Part shown: positions 1 to 5,079 of the stretch, in pieces | How the letters are laid out: each line of letters opens with the position of its first letter | Numbering within the stretch: the stretch's first letter is position 1 | From: a bacterium | GTDB taxonomy: Bacteria; Thermosulfidibacterota; Thermosulfidibacteria; Thermosulfidibacterales; Thermosulfidibacteraceae | Direction: 5' to 3' | NCBI GenBank assembly: GCA_027022065.1 | Contig: JALVZS010000164.1 | Span: forward strand, 1-7,374 | Length of the DNA stretch: 7,374 nucleotides | Translations under genes and position numbers: made by a program | The notes under the pieces: generated by a model | Seen by the model: the letters and a program-made list of their open reading frames with translations, nothing else | Told to the model about the DNA's origin: nothing | Database searches by the model: none

Positions 1-153
1 GTTAAGCCCGTTCCTGTTTACATCCACAAAAATCCTGTGCAGGGTTATGCCATAGCCATAATGGTTGTTATCATGCTGCTTCTTAACTTCATGCTGATTC
101 TGGACTTCTTCCTTTCAAAGGGAGAAAAGGTGGAATCCTATGAATCTGCGTGA
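1..153 (+). CDS. C-terminal end of an unidentified membrane protein (5' partial)
   Basis: Frame 1 is open from the first base to a TGA at 151-153, giving the last 50 residues of a protein that begins outside the window. About 14 polar/basic residues are followed by a strongly hydrophobic stretch (roughly residues 15-38 of the visible part, rich in Ile, Met, Val, Leu and Phe). That is long enough for one membrane span, and it ends in a short charged tail with SKGEKVES. The last 14 nt overlap the start of the next gene, so the two are probably translated together. I do not recognise the family. The fragment could be the last span of a polytopic permease or respiratory subunit, or a single C-terminal anchor; nothing visible separates these. 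The reading frame is credible because of the tight overlap with the downstream gene and the coherent hydrophobic profile. Confidence 0.72.
   Translation, partial: VKPVPVYIHKNPVQGYAIAIMVVIMLLLNFMLILDFFLSKGEKVESYESA
127..133 (+). promoter_or_regulatory. Ribosome binding site for the 93-residue protein
   Basis: AAGGTGG, a good Shine-Dalgarno match, ends 6 nt before the ATG at 140. It lies inside the coding sequence of the upstream membrane protein and supports ATG 140 as the real start. Confidence 0.7.
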
Positions 154-421
154 TCTATTGGATTTTTTGAGAAAGACTACGGATGGGATACTTCAGGGGA
201 TAAAGGATAGAAGTGTGGATGTTTTGGAAGAGGAGCTGAAGGAGATGGAGGGTGCCTTTGCCCTCCTTCTCCTCGGCTCCTTTATAGGGCTTCCCTCTCC
301 TCCCTCCTTTGTGGGCCTGGCCCTTTTGCCCTACATGGAGAGGGAACTCATTGTGGCTCTTACACGCTCAAGGTTTATAGACGATCCTGCGGCTTTCTGG
401 TTTGAGATAGCGGACATATGA
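140..421 (+). CDS. Small hypothetical protein with Pro-rich hydrophobic hairpin, ArsA-like ATPase neighbour
   Basis: A 93-residue protein of unknown function. Residues 1-37 look like a charged, amphipathic helical region. Residues 38-51 are hydrophobic (GAFALLLLGSFIGL), then comes the turn PSPPS (52-56), then a second apolar stretch ending LLPYM (57-66), and finally a mixed tail. The shape (short apolar arm, proline turn, short apolar arm) suggests a re-entrant or peripheral membrane hairpin rather than a normal two-span protein, but this is inference. The start is supported by the AAGGTGG site just upstream. The stop overlaps the next gene in an ATGA arrangement (418-421), so it is very likely translationally coupled to the ArsA-like ATPase and may act with it. 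There is no signal peptide and no cysteine. I cannot name the family. Confidence 0.78.
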   Translation: MNLRDLLDFLRKTTDGILQGIKDRSVDVLEEELKEMEGAFALLLLGSFIGLPSPPSFVGLALLPYMERELIVALTRSRFIDDPAAFWFEIADI

Positions 422-1338
422 GGAGCTTCTTTATATTTCTGGGAAAGGGTGGAGTTGGAAAGAGCACTTCCTCTGCCTCGCTGGCCTATACTTTGGCCGA
501 TAGGGGAGAGAGGGTTTTCTGGTTTTCTGTGGATCCTGCCCATAACCTCTCTGATATAACCGAGGTTGCGCTTGATAAGGTAAAAAATGTCTTTAAAAGG
601 CTGGACGCCTTGGAGGTGGATGTTTCTGCTTACATGCAGAGATACCTTAAAGAGACCATCAGACGTATGAAATCCTTATACAAGCAGCTTTCTGTTGTGG
701 GACTTGAGAGCATGGTGGACGCTCTCAGATTTTCTCCTGGGATGGAGGAGGTGGCCATTCTTTATGCAGTGGGCGAGATACTTGATGCTTATGCCGATAA
801 ATACGACTATCTTGTCATGGATACGCCGCCCACGGGGCTGAGCATGAGGATACTGGCCCTTCCCAAGATAAATATGGAGTGGATCCATGTGCTTCGCATG
901 TGGAGGCTGAGGATACTTCAGAAAAGGCAGATGATAGCCTCTGTAAAGGGAAGGGATTACTTTCCCCAAGATGTGGCCCTTGATGAGGGGGAGGATAAGG
1001 TGCTTGGGGAGATCTCCCGCCACATGGACTTTATGAATAGGATGTGGGATACCTTTGCGGATGCAAGCTGTAGGAAAATACTGGTTGTAAACCAGGACGA
1101 GCTCTCCGTCAAAGAGGGGTTGAGGATCAAGGAGACACTAAAGGAGCTTGGTATGTCCCTTGCCGCGGTTCTCGTTAACAAGTTCGGGCTTATTCCCGGA
1201 AGGCAGATTGATGTAAAAGGAGCCTTTGAGGGGGTTCCCGTGTATGAGGTTCCCTTCCTGGAGGGCAGAGAAAAACTCACCGTGGAGGATCTTTTCCATA
1301 TAGGTAAGGGCTGGGTGGAGGGGGTTCTTTCCCGGTGA
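418..1338 (+). CDS. ArsA/Get3-family ATPase (single domain)
   Basis: A 306-residue P-loop ATPase of the ArsA/Get3 branch of SIMIBI NTPases. Directly visible are the deviant Walker A GKGGVGKST at residues 9-17 (signature Lys10, Lys15), switch I DPAHNLSD at 39-46 (ArsA normally has DPAHSLSD), switch II DTPPTG at 135-140, and a C-terminal core with VNQDELS (224-230) and VLVNK (251-255). These fit a cytosolic, nucleotide-driven dimer that cycles with a membrane partner. Family members power arsenite export (ArsA) or deliver tail-anchored membrane proteins (Get3). There is one cysteine (Cys218), so neither the ArsA metalloid-binding cysteines nor the Get3 CxxC zinc site is present. It is one ATPase domain, not the duplicated ArsA of proteobacterial pumps, and no arsB, arsC or arsR is adjacent. 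Residues 143-209 are Met-rich (seven Met), as in hydrophobic client-binding segments. Start ATG 418 overlaps the previous stop; the stop overlaps the next GTG. The family is certain, the substrate unknown. Confidence 0.93.
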   Translation: MRSFFIFLGKGGVGKSTSSASLAYTLADRGERVFWFSVDPAHNLSDITEVALDKVKNVFKRLDALEVDVSAYMQRYLKETIRRMKSLYKQLSVVGLESMVDALRFSPGMEEVAILYAVGEILDAYADKYDYLVMDTPPTGLSMRILALPKINMEWIHVLRMWRLRILQKRQMIASVKGRDYFPQDVALDEGEDKVLGEISRHMDFMNRMWDTFADASCRKILVVNQDELSVKEGLRIKETLKELGMSLAAVLVNKFGLIPGRQIDVKGAFEGVPVYEVPFLEGREKLTVEDLFHIGKGWVEGVLSR

Positions 1339-1940
1339 TATCAGGGTGGCTATTTGCTCTGTTTGTTGTATTCAGCTTGATCCTTGTGGTTTCCTTCTAC
1401 TGGGGAGTTAAGGCCAATATAAGAAAGGCAAAGGAGGTGGCAGCGGAGCTTGAGAAGGCCCTTTCTCCGGATGATAAAAAGTACACCTGGTTGGGTGGTG
1501 TTATAGGCTTTTACGCAGAGTATAAGGTTAGGGGTTTTTCTAAGATTACCGCCACCCTCCGTCTTATACCCAGACACGCCGTTCTTTGGCTTCCCATAAC
1601 CTTTCTTATTGGAAGAAGGGATACATTGCAGATGCTGTTCTTTCTGAAGATGCCGGTTAAAGGGGAGTGCCATGTGGTAAGAAAGGGTAAGAAGGTGAAG
1701 ATATACAATATAGAGAAGCTAAAAGAGGAGGCGGAGGACAACTGGAGGTTGCTTTTTGACAGTAAAGAGCAGCTTGAAAGGCTGAGACCTCTGCTAAAAC
1801 CCTTGGAGCCCTTGTTGATTCACTGTGCCTTAACGCCTGATAATAGGGTGCTTTACCTCAATCTTTTGGTTCCTGCTGGAGGCTTGGAAAGGGCCTTGAA
1901 GGAGTTTAAGTCCAGGCTTATAAGATGCAGGGGCTTTTAG
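1335..1940 (+). CDS. Hypothetical membrane-anchored protein, last gene of the ArsA-like cluster
   Basis: A 201-residue protein starting at a GTG that overlaps the ATPase stop (GTGA at 1335-1338), so translation is probably coupled. Residues 5-24 form a clear N-terminal membrane segment (LFALFVVFSLILVVSFYW region) followed by a basic and then acidic helical stretch (25-45, KANIRKAKEVAAELEKAL). This is consistent with an N-terminal anchor and a cytoplasmic domain by the positive-inside rule. The body contains WLGGVIGFYAEYKV (52-65), a basic patch with LIPRHAVLWLPITFLIGRRD (77-96), and a helix-rich C-terminal half. Cysteines at 112, 164 and 198 form no recognisable metal motif. I do not recognise the family. 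By context it is a candidate membrane partner or receptor for the ArsA-like ATPase, which is inference. The stop codon overlaps that of the convergent sugar transferase gene. Confidence 0.82.
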   Translation: MISGWLFALFVVFSLILVVSFYWGVKANIRKAKEVAAELEKALSPDDKKYTWLGGVIGFYAEYKVRGFSKITATLRLIPRHAVLWLPITFLIGRRDTLQMLFFLKMPVKGECHVVRKGKKVKIYNIEKLKEEAEDNWRLLFDSKEQLERLRPLLKPLEPLLIHCALTPDNRVLYLNLLVPAGGLERALKEFKSRLIRCRGF

Positions 1941-2590
1941 TATGCACCTTTTCCGGTTACCACCACAAAGAATGTCTTTAATATTATCTTGAGATCCAGC
2001 CAAAAGGACATTTTTCTTACATACTCCAGATCAAGCCTTATGCGCTCTTCAAAGGGCAACTCGTTTCTCCCGCTTACCTGCCATAGACCTGTAAGCCCAG
2101 GTTTAACAGAGAGAATCTCCTCTGGTACATTGTGCTCCTCAAGCTCGCTGAAAAGATATGGTCTTGGTCCCACTATGCTCATCTCTCCTTTGAGCACATT
2201 TATGAGCTGCGGTAATTCATCCAGGCTGAACTTGCGCAGGAATCTTCCCACTGGGGTTAGGCGGGGGTCGTGCTTCCTCAACTTCTTGTATCTCTTCCAC
2301 TCCTCAAGGGCCTTGGGATTGTTTTGGAGGTATTCTTCAAGTATGTGTCCGTTGTTTACATACATGGTTCTGAACTTGTAGAGTGTGAAGCTTCTGCCGT
2401 TGAGTCCAGGCCTTTCCTGTTTGAATATGATCTCTCCCCTGCTCGTTAGCTTTATGGCCAGTGCCACAAGAAGCATTATAGGGGAGGTAAGGACAAGAGC
2501 GGTGGATCCTATGATGAGATCCATGGGCCTCTTCCACCAAGGGATGGGACTGGTTGTAACGGCTATCCTCTCCGCCTTTTCTGTAAGCAT
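1937..2590 (-). CDS. Undecaprenyl-phosphate sugar-1-phosphate transferase, minimal ExoY/WbaP-type
   Basis: A bacterial sugar transferase (PF02397 family), 217 residues. It moves a hexose-1-phosphate, typically Gal-1-P or Glc-1-P, from a UDP-sugar onto undecaprenyl phosphate at the inner membrane, the first step of O-antigen or exopolysaccharide assembly. Visible features: a hydrophobic segment about 22-48 containing TSP (35-37), matching the proline-kinked re-entrant membrane helix of monotopic transferases; KFRTM (72-76); the catalytic Asp-Glu pair in SLDELPQL (Asp124, Glu125); GEMSIVGPRP (135-144); PGLTGLWQVSGRN (164-176); and a GKGAY end like WbaP/ExoY. The N-terminal four-span region of WbaP/WcaJ is absent, so it is the short ExoY-like form. 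ATG 2590 is the first possible start: an in-frame TAA lies 7 codons upstream. A promoter precedes it. The adjacent, divergent rhamnose genes suggest a shared glycan. The sugar specificity cannot be read from the sequence. Confidence 0.95.
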   Translation of the reverse strand: MLTEKAERIAVTTSPIPWWKRPMDLIIGSTALVLTSPIMLLVALAIKLTSRGEIIFKQERPGLNGRSFTLYKFRTMYVNNGHILEEYLQNNPKALEEWKRYKKLRKHDPRLTPVGRFLRKFSLDELPQLINVLKGEMSIVGPRPYLFSELEEHNVPEEILSVKPGLTGLWQVSGRNELPFEERIRLDLEYVRKMSFWLDLKIILKTFFVVVTGKGAY

Positions 2591-2612
2591 CTTTCTTAAA
2601 CGCTTTTTTTAG

Positions 2613-2618
2613 GATAAT
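2613..2618 (+). promoter_or_regulatory. Possible -10 element for the rfbCBD operon
   Basis: GATAAT (5/6 to TATAAT) lies on the plus strand almost exactly on top of the -10 of the minus-strand promoter. A start near 2625 would give a 33-nt leader to ATG 2658. No acceptable -35 lies 15-18 nt upstream (that region is CTTTCTT-like), so the call is weak and an activator or another sigma factor might be needed. Confidence 0.3.
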
Positions 2619-2642
2619 ATCAGCAACATACCTGAGTATCAA
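2614..2642 (-). promoter_or_regulatory. sigma70-type promoter of the sugar transferase gene
   Basis: On the minus strand, TTGATA (2642-2637, 5/6 to TTGACA) and TATTAT (2619-2614, 5/6 to TATAAT) are separated by exactly 17 nt. Transcription would start near 2607, leaving a leader of only about 16 nt before ATG 2590. A purine stretch (AAGAAAG) directly precedes the ATG; no strong Shine-Dalgarno is visible. This is the best promoter match noticed in the window. Confidence 0.68.
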
Positions 2643-2656
2643 GTTTGGGGGTATGT
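2626..2656 (+). repeat. Inverted repeat around the rfbC ribosome binding site
   Basis: ACATACC (2626-2632) is the exact reverse complement of GGTATGT (2650-2656), with a 17-nt loop. In RNA the right arm overlaps the G-run used as the rfbC ribosome binding site and abuts the start codon at 2658, so pairing could hide them. A smaller dyad, ATAC-CTGA-GTAT (2628-2639), lies inside it and covers part of the -35 of the divergent promoter, so an operator is an alternative reading. The repeat is seen directly; the function is inference. Confidence 0.4.
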
Positions 2657-2657
2657 G

Positions 2658-3227
2658 ATGCCCTTTGTTTTTGAGAGGCTTCCCATTGAGGGGCTGGTTC
2701 TTGTAAAGCCCAAGGTCTTTGTGGATGATAGGGGATTTTTTATGGAGTTTTACAAAAGAAGCGATTTCGCCAGTGCAGGCATAGATGTGGATTTTGTCCA
2801 GGATAACCACTCCCGCTCAACAAAAGGTGTTCTTAGAGGTCTTCACTATCAGCTGGAGCCCAAGGCCCAGGGAAAGCTGGTAAGATGCGTAAGGGGTAGA
2901 ATCTTTGATGTGGCGGTGGATGTAAGGAGAGGCAGTCCCACCTTTGGCAAGTGGTTTGGGGTTGAGCTGAGTGAGGAAAATCACCATATGCTTTGGATTC
3001 CCAAGGGGTTTGCCCACGGTTTTCTGGTGCTCTCTTCGGTTGCGGAGGTTATTTACAAGGTCTCGGGGGCCGAGTACGCTCCTGAGTATGAGAGGTGTAT
3101 AAGGTGGGACGATGAGGAAATAGGGATAGACTGGCCCCTTGATGGGGAACCTATCCTTTCCAAAAAGGATGCAAATGCCCCTTTATTGAGGGATGCTGAA
3201 ATAAACTTTGTTTGGAGGCGGAGTTGA
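2658..3227 (+). CDS. rfbC: dTDP-4-dehydrorhamnose 3,5-epimerase
   Basis: RmlC/RfbC, 189 residues, the usual family size. It epimerises dTDP-4-dehydro-6-deoxy-D-glucose at C3 and C5, giving dTDP-4-dehydro-L-rhamnose, step 3 of dTDP-L-rhamnose synthesis in the cytoplasm. The cupin fold motifs are in place: FVDDRGFFMEFY (21-32), VLRGLHYQ with catalytic His63, Lys73 after QG, Asp84 in RIFDVAVDVRRG, IPKGFAHGF (114-122), and the YK pair with catalytic Tyr133. A GTG at 2655 is in frame, but the G-run at 2647-2651 sits about 6 nt from ATG 2658 and only about 3 nt from the GTG, so ATG 2658 is preferred. Another ATG at 2653 is out of frame and meets a stop at once. It is the first gene of the rfbC-rfbB-rfbD run, diverging from the sugar transferase. 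Its stop TGA overlaps the TTG start of rfbB. Confidence 0.96.
   Translation: MPFVFERLPIEGLVLVKPKVFVDDRGFFMEFYKRSDFASAGIDVDFVQDNHSRSTKGVLRGLHYQLEPKAQGKLVRCVRGRIFDVAVDVRRGSPTFGKWFGVELSEENHHMLWIPKGFAHGFLVLSSVAEVIYKVSGAEYAPEYERCIRWDDEEIGIDWPLDGEPILSKKDANAPLLRDAEINFVWRRS
3214..3218 (+). promoter_or_regulatory. Ribosome binding site that sets the rfbB start
   Basis: GGAGG lies 5 nt before TTG 3224 and inside rfbC. It decides between two TTG codons: TTG 3212 would lie upstream of and partly over this site, while TTG 3224 is ideally spaced and overlaps the rfbC stop as TTGA. Confidence 0.7.
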
Positions 3228-4216
3228 GGGTCCTTGTAACAGGTGGTGCAGGGTTTATAGGCAGCGAGTTTGTAAGGCAGGGGGTTGAAAGGGGATATGA
3301 AATAGCGGTTTTGGACAAGCTTACCTATGCGGGGGATATGGCCAGGCTTGAGGATGTAAAGGACAAAATATCCTTTTACAGGTGTGATGTTACAAACAGG
3401 GAGTTTGTGGAGCATGTATTTTCCGTGGAGAAGCCCGATGTGGTGGTGCATTTTGCGGCAGAAAGCCATGTGGACAGAAGCATACTGGATGCCACCCCCT
3501 TTCTGGACACAAATATTAAAGGCACTCAGGTGATGCTGGATGCGGCTAGAAGGTTTGGGGTTTCTCTTTTTGTGAATATAGCCACGGACGAGGTTTACGG
3601 GGAGCTTGGAGAAAGCGGCCACTTCTATGAAAATACACCCCTTAACCCCAACTCTCCCTATTCTGTAAGCAAGGCTGCGGCGGATATGCTGGGGAGGGCT
3701 TACTACAGGACATACAGACTCCCAGTGGTGACGGTAAGGCCCTGCAACAACTATGGACCCTGGCAGTATCCCGAAAAGCTCGTTCCCGTTGTGATCCTTA
3801 GGGCTTTGAGAAATCAGGAGGTTCCCGTATACGGAAGGGGAGAGAATGTAAGAGAGTGGCTCTATGTAGGGGACTGTGCAGAAGCCATCTGGACTGTTGT
3901 GGAGAGGGGGAAAGCCGGAGAGATATACAACGTTGGGAGCGGTCAGGAGAGGCGCAATATAGAGGTGGTAAAAACCATCCTCTCCATTATGGGGAAGCCT
4001 GAAAGCCTTATAACCTTTGTTAAGGACAGGCCCGGACATGATTTCAGATATTCTCTTTGCTCCGAAAAGATAAAAAAGGAGCTTGGTTGGGAGGCGAAAA
4101 CGGAGTTTGAGGAAGGGATGGAGAAGACAGTGAGGTGGTATCTTGAACACAGAGATTGGCTTGAGAGCAAGGCCCAGGAGCTGGAGGAACTTTGGAGGAG
4201 GGTTTATAAAAAGTGA
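3224..4216 (+). CDS. rfbB: dTDP-glucose 4,6-dehydratase
   Basis: RmlB/RfbB, 330 residues from a TTG start, an NAD-dependent extended short-chain dehydrogenase/reductase. It converts dTDP-glucose to dTDP-4-dehydro-6-deoxy-D-glucose, step 2 of dTDP-L-rhamnose synthesis. Visible features: the Rossmann motif TGGAGFIG (6-13), DKLTYAG (31-37) for NAD ribose contact, HFAAESHVDRS (76-86), the active-site triad segment ATDEVYG with Thr121-Asp122-Glu123, YSVSK with Tyr146 and Lys150, RPCNNYGPWQYPEKLVP (172-188) for nucleotide-sugar binding, and DRPGHD (268-273). TTG 3224 is chosen over TTG 3212 because GGAGG (3214-3218) is correctly spaced, the protein then starts MRVLVTGGAG as relatives do, and the start overlaps the rfbC stop. 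The 3' end overlaps rfbD (GTGA). The motif usually read as DRPGHDRRY has Phe274 here (DRPGHDFRY), a minor change. All catalytic residues are present. Confidence 0.97.
   Translation: MRVLVTGGAGFIGSEFVRQGVERGYEIAVLDKLTYAGDMARLEDVKDKISFYRCDVTNREFVEHVFSVEKPDVVVHFAAESHVDRSILDATPFLDTNIKGTQVMLDAARRFGVSLFVNIATDEVYGELGESGHFYENTPLNPNSPYSVSKAAADMLGRAYYRTYRLPVVTVRPCNNYGPWQYPEKLVPVVILRALRNQEVPVYGRGENVREWLYVGDCAEAIWTVVERGKAGEIYNVGSGQERRNIEVVKTILSIMGKPESLITFVKDRPGHDFRYSLCSEKIKKELGWEAKTEFEEGMEKTVRWYLEHRDWLESKAQELEELWRRVYKK
4194..4202 (+). promoter_or_regulatory. Ribosome binding site of rfbD
   Basis: GGAGGAGGG within the end of rfbB ends 10 nt before GTG 4213. The inner GGAGG is strong though slightly far from the start. 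Together with the 4-nt overlap it supports the GTG start. Confidence 0.5.
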
Positions 4217-5061
4217 GGTTTCTCATTCTTGGGGCAAACGGCCAGTTGGGAAGGGCATTTATGGAAGCCTTGGGGGATAGGGCCGTTGGTTTGGGAAAAA
4301 GGGAGTGTGATGTTTCTAACCTACAGGATGTCTTGGACGCTGTTTCCAAGTTCAGGCCTTCTGTGGTTATTAACTGCGCCGCATACAACAGGGTTGACGA
4401 TGCAGAAAAGGACCCTTACAGCGCCTTCAAGGTAAACCATCTAGGGCCAAGGAATGTGGCCTTTGCCTGCAAAAGATACGGGGCCTTCTTTGTGCATTAC
4501 AGTACTGACTATGTTTTTGATGGAAAGAAGGAAACTTTGTACACCGAGGAAGATGTTCCCAATCCCTTAAACACCTACGGGAAGAGCAAGCTTTTTGGAG
4601 AAAGGGCGGTTCTTGAGGAGCTTGGAGAAGCGGAGCGTTTTTTGCTTTTCAGGGTGAGCTGGGTCTACGGTAAAGGGAAACAAAACTTTATATCAAAGCT
4701 TCTAAGCTGGGCAGAAGGCAGGGATAGACTGTTTGTCTCCTGTGATGAGTTTTCGGTGCCCACAAGCACCAGGGTCATTGTAGAAGGAACGCTTAAGAGC
4801 CTTGATGCGGGTCTTTTTGGCGTTTACCATCTTGTTTGTTCGGGTTTTGCCTCCCGTTATGAGTGGGCTAAAAAGGTTTTTGTGTTGCTAAACAGGAAGG
4901 TGTTTTTGCGTCCTGTGCACAGATCTTTCTTTTCGCTTCCTGCCGAGAGGCCTCCCTTTTCTGCTATGAGCAACGAACTTTTATGCAGTAAACTTTCCAC
5001 TTTTTTTCCCAACTGGGAGGAGGAATTAGAAAGATTTTTACCCATTTGCCTTTCACTTTAA
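4213..5061 (+). CDS. rfbD: dTDP-4-dehydrorhamnose reductase
   Basis: RmlD/RfbD, 282 residues, normal family length. It reduces dTDP-4-dehydro-L-rhamnose with NAD(P)H to dTDP-L-rhamnose, the final step. Visible features: GANGQLG (7-13) nucleotide loop, CDV (32-34), VVINCAAYNRVDDAE (51-65), STDYVFDG (97-104), YGKSK with catalytic Tyr122 and Lys126, FRVSWVYG (146-153), and a C-terminal RPPFSAMSN (246-254) matching the sugar-nucleotide-binding end of the family. The GTG start overlaps the rfbB stop by 4 nt. The C-terminal third has more Phe, Cys and Leu than the rest but no frameshift is seen. It is the last gene of the rfb run. No hairpin plus T-run follows, so transcripts may read on into the pyruvate carboxylase gene 47 nt downstream. 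rfbA is not in this window. Confidence 0.96.
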   Translation: MRFLILGANGQLGRAFMEALGDRAVGLGKRECDVSNLQDVLDAVSKFRPSVVINCAAYNRVDDAEKDPYSAFKVNHLGPRNVAFACKRYGAFFVHYSTDYVFDGKKETLYTEEDVPNPLNTYGKSKLFGERAVLEELGEAERFLLFRVSWVYGKGKQNFISKLLSWAEGRDRLFVSCDEFSVPTSTRVIVEGTLKSLDAGLFGVYHLVCSGFASRYEWAKKVFVLLNRKVFLRPVHRSFFSLPAERPPFSAMSNELLCSKLSTFFPNWEEELERFLPICLSL

Positions 5062-5070
5062 ACCGCACTG

Positions 5071-5079
5071 TGGTATACT
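5071..5079 (+). promoter_or_regulatory. Extended -10 promoter of the pyruvate carboxylase gene
   Basis: TGGTATACT is a full TGn plus TATACT (5/6) extended -10, directly after rfbD. Start would be near 5086, about 23 nt before ATG 5109. No good -35 exists at 17 nt (TTTCAC at 5051-5056). Extended -10 promoters often tolerate this. A 6-bp inverted repeat (ACTTTA 5055-5060, TAAAGT 5079-5084) and an imperfect direct repeat (5056-5066 and 5083-5093, 9 of 11 alike) bracket the element, so regulator binding is possible. Confidence 0.5.

Noticed and set aside
676-1280. Two minus-strand open frames opposite the ArsA-like ATPase
   Set aside because: They sit opposite a gene with intact ATPase motifs, have low-complexity composition and no family signal; antisense shadows.
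418-1338. Arsenical resistance operon
   Set aside because: No arsB, arsC, arsD or arsR is adjacent, the metalloid-binding cysteines are missing, and the gene is a single ATPase domain.
1880-1960. Terminator between the convergent genes
   Set aside because: Only short 4-bp complementary arms and no T-run after a stable stem were found on either strand.
2604-2610. Run of seven T as an intrinsic terminator
   Set aside because: No GC-rich hairpin precedes it on the plus strand, and it lies between two divergent starts, where a terminator would serve no visible transcript.
1989-2612. Plus-strand open frames opposite the sugar transferase
   Set aside because: The minus-strand frame holds all conserved PF02397 motifs and has a promoter. 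The plus-strand translations are Ser/Arg/Leu-rich without motifs.
2655-2657. GTG 2655 as start of rfbC
   Set aside because: It is only about 3 nt from the G-run; the next codon, ATG 2658, is better spaced and gives active-site numbering equal to the family (His63).
3212-3214. TTG 3212 as start of rfbB
   Set aside because: It overlaps the GGAGG ribosome binding site and adds four non-conserved residues; TTG 3224 has correct spacing and the TTGA overlap typical of this locus.
3053-4150. 365-codon open frame on the minus strand opposite rfbC and rfbB
   Set aside because: It lies wholly opposite genes with complete catalytic motifs. Its translation is rich in Pro, His, Leu and Ser with no recognisable domain, as expected from the complement of AGG/GGG-rich coding DNA.
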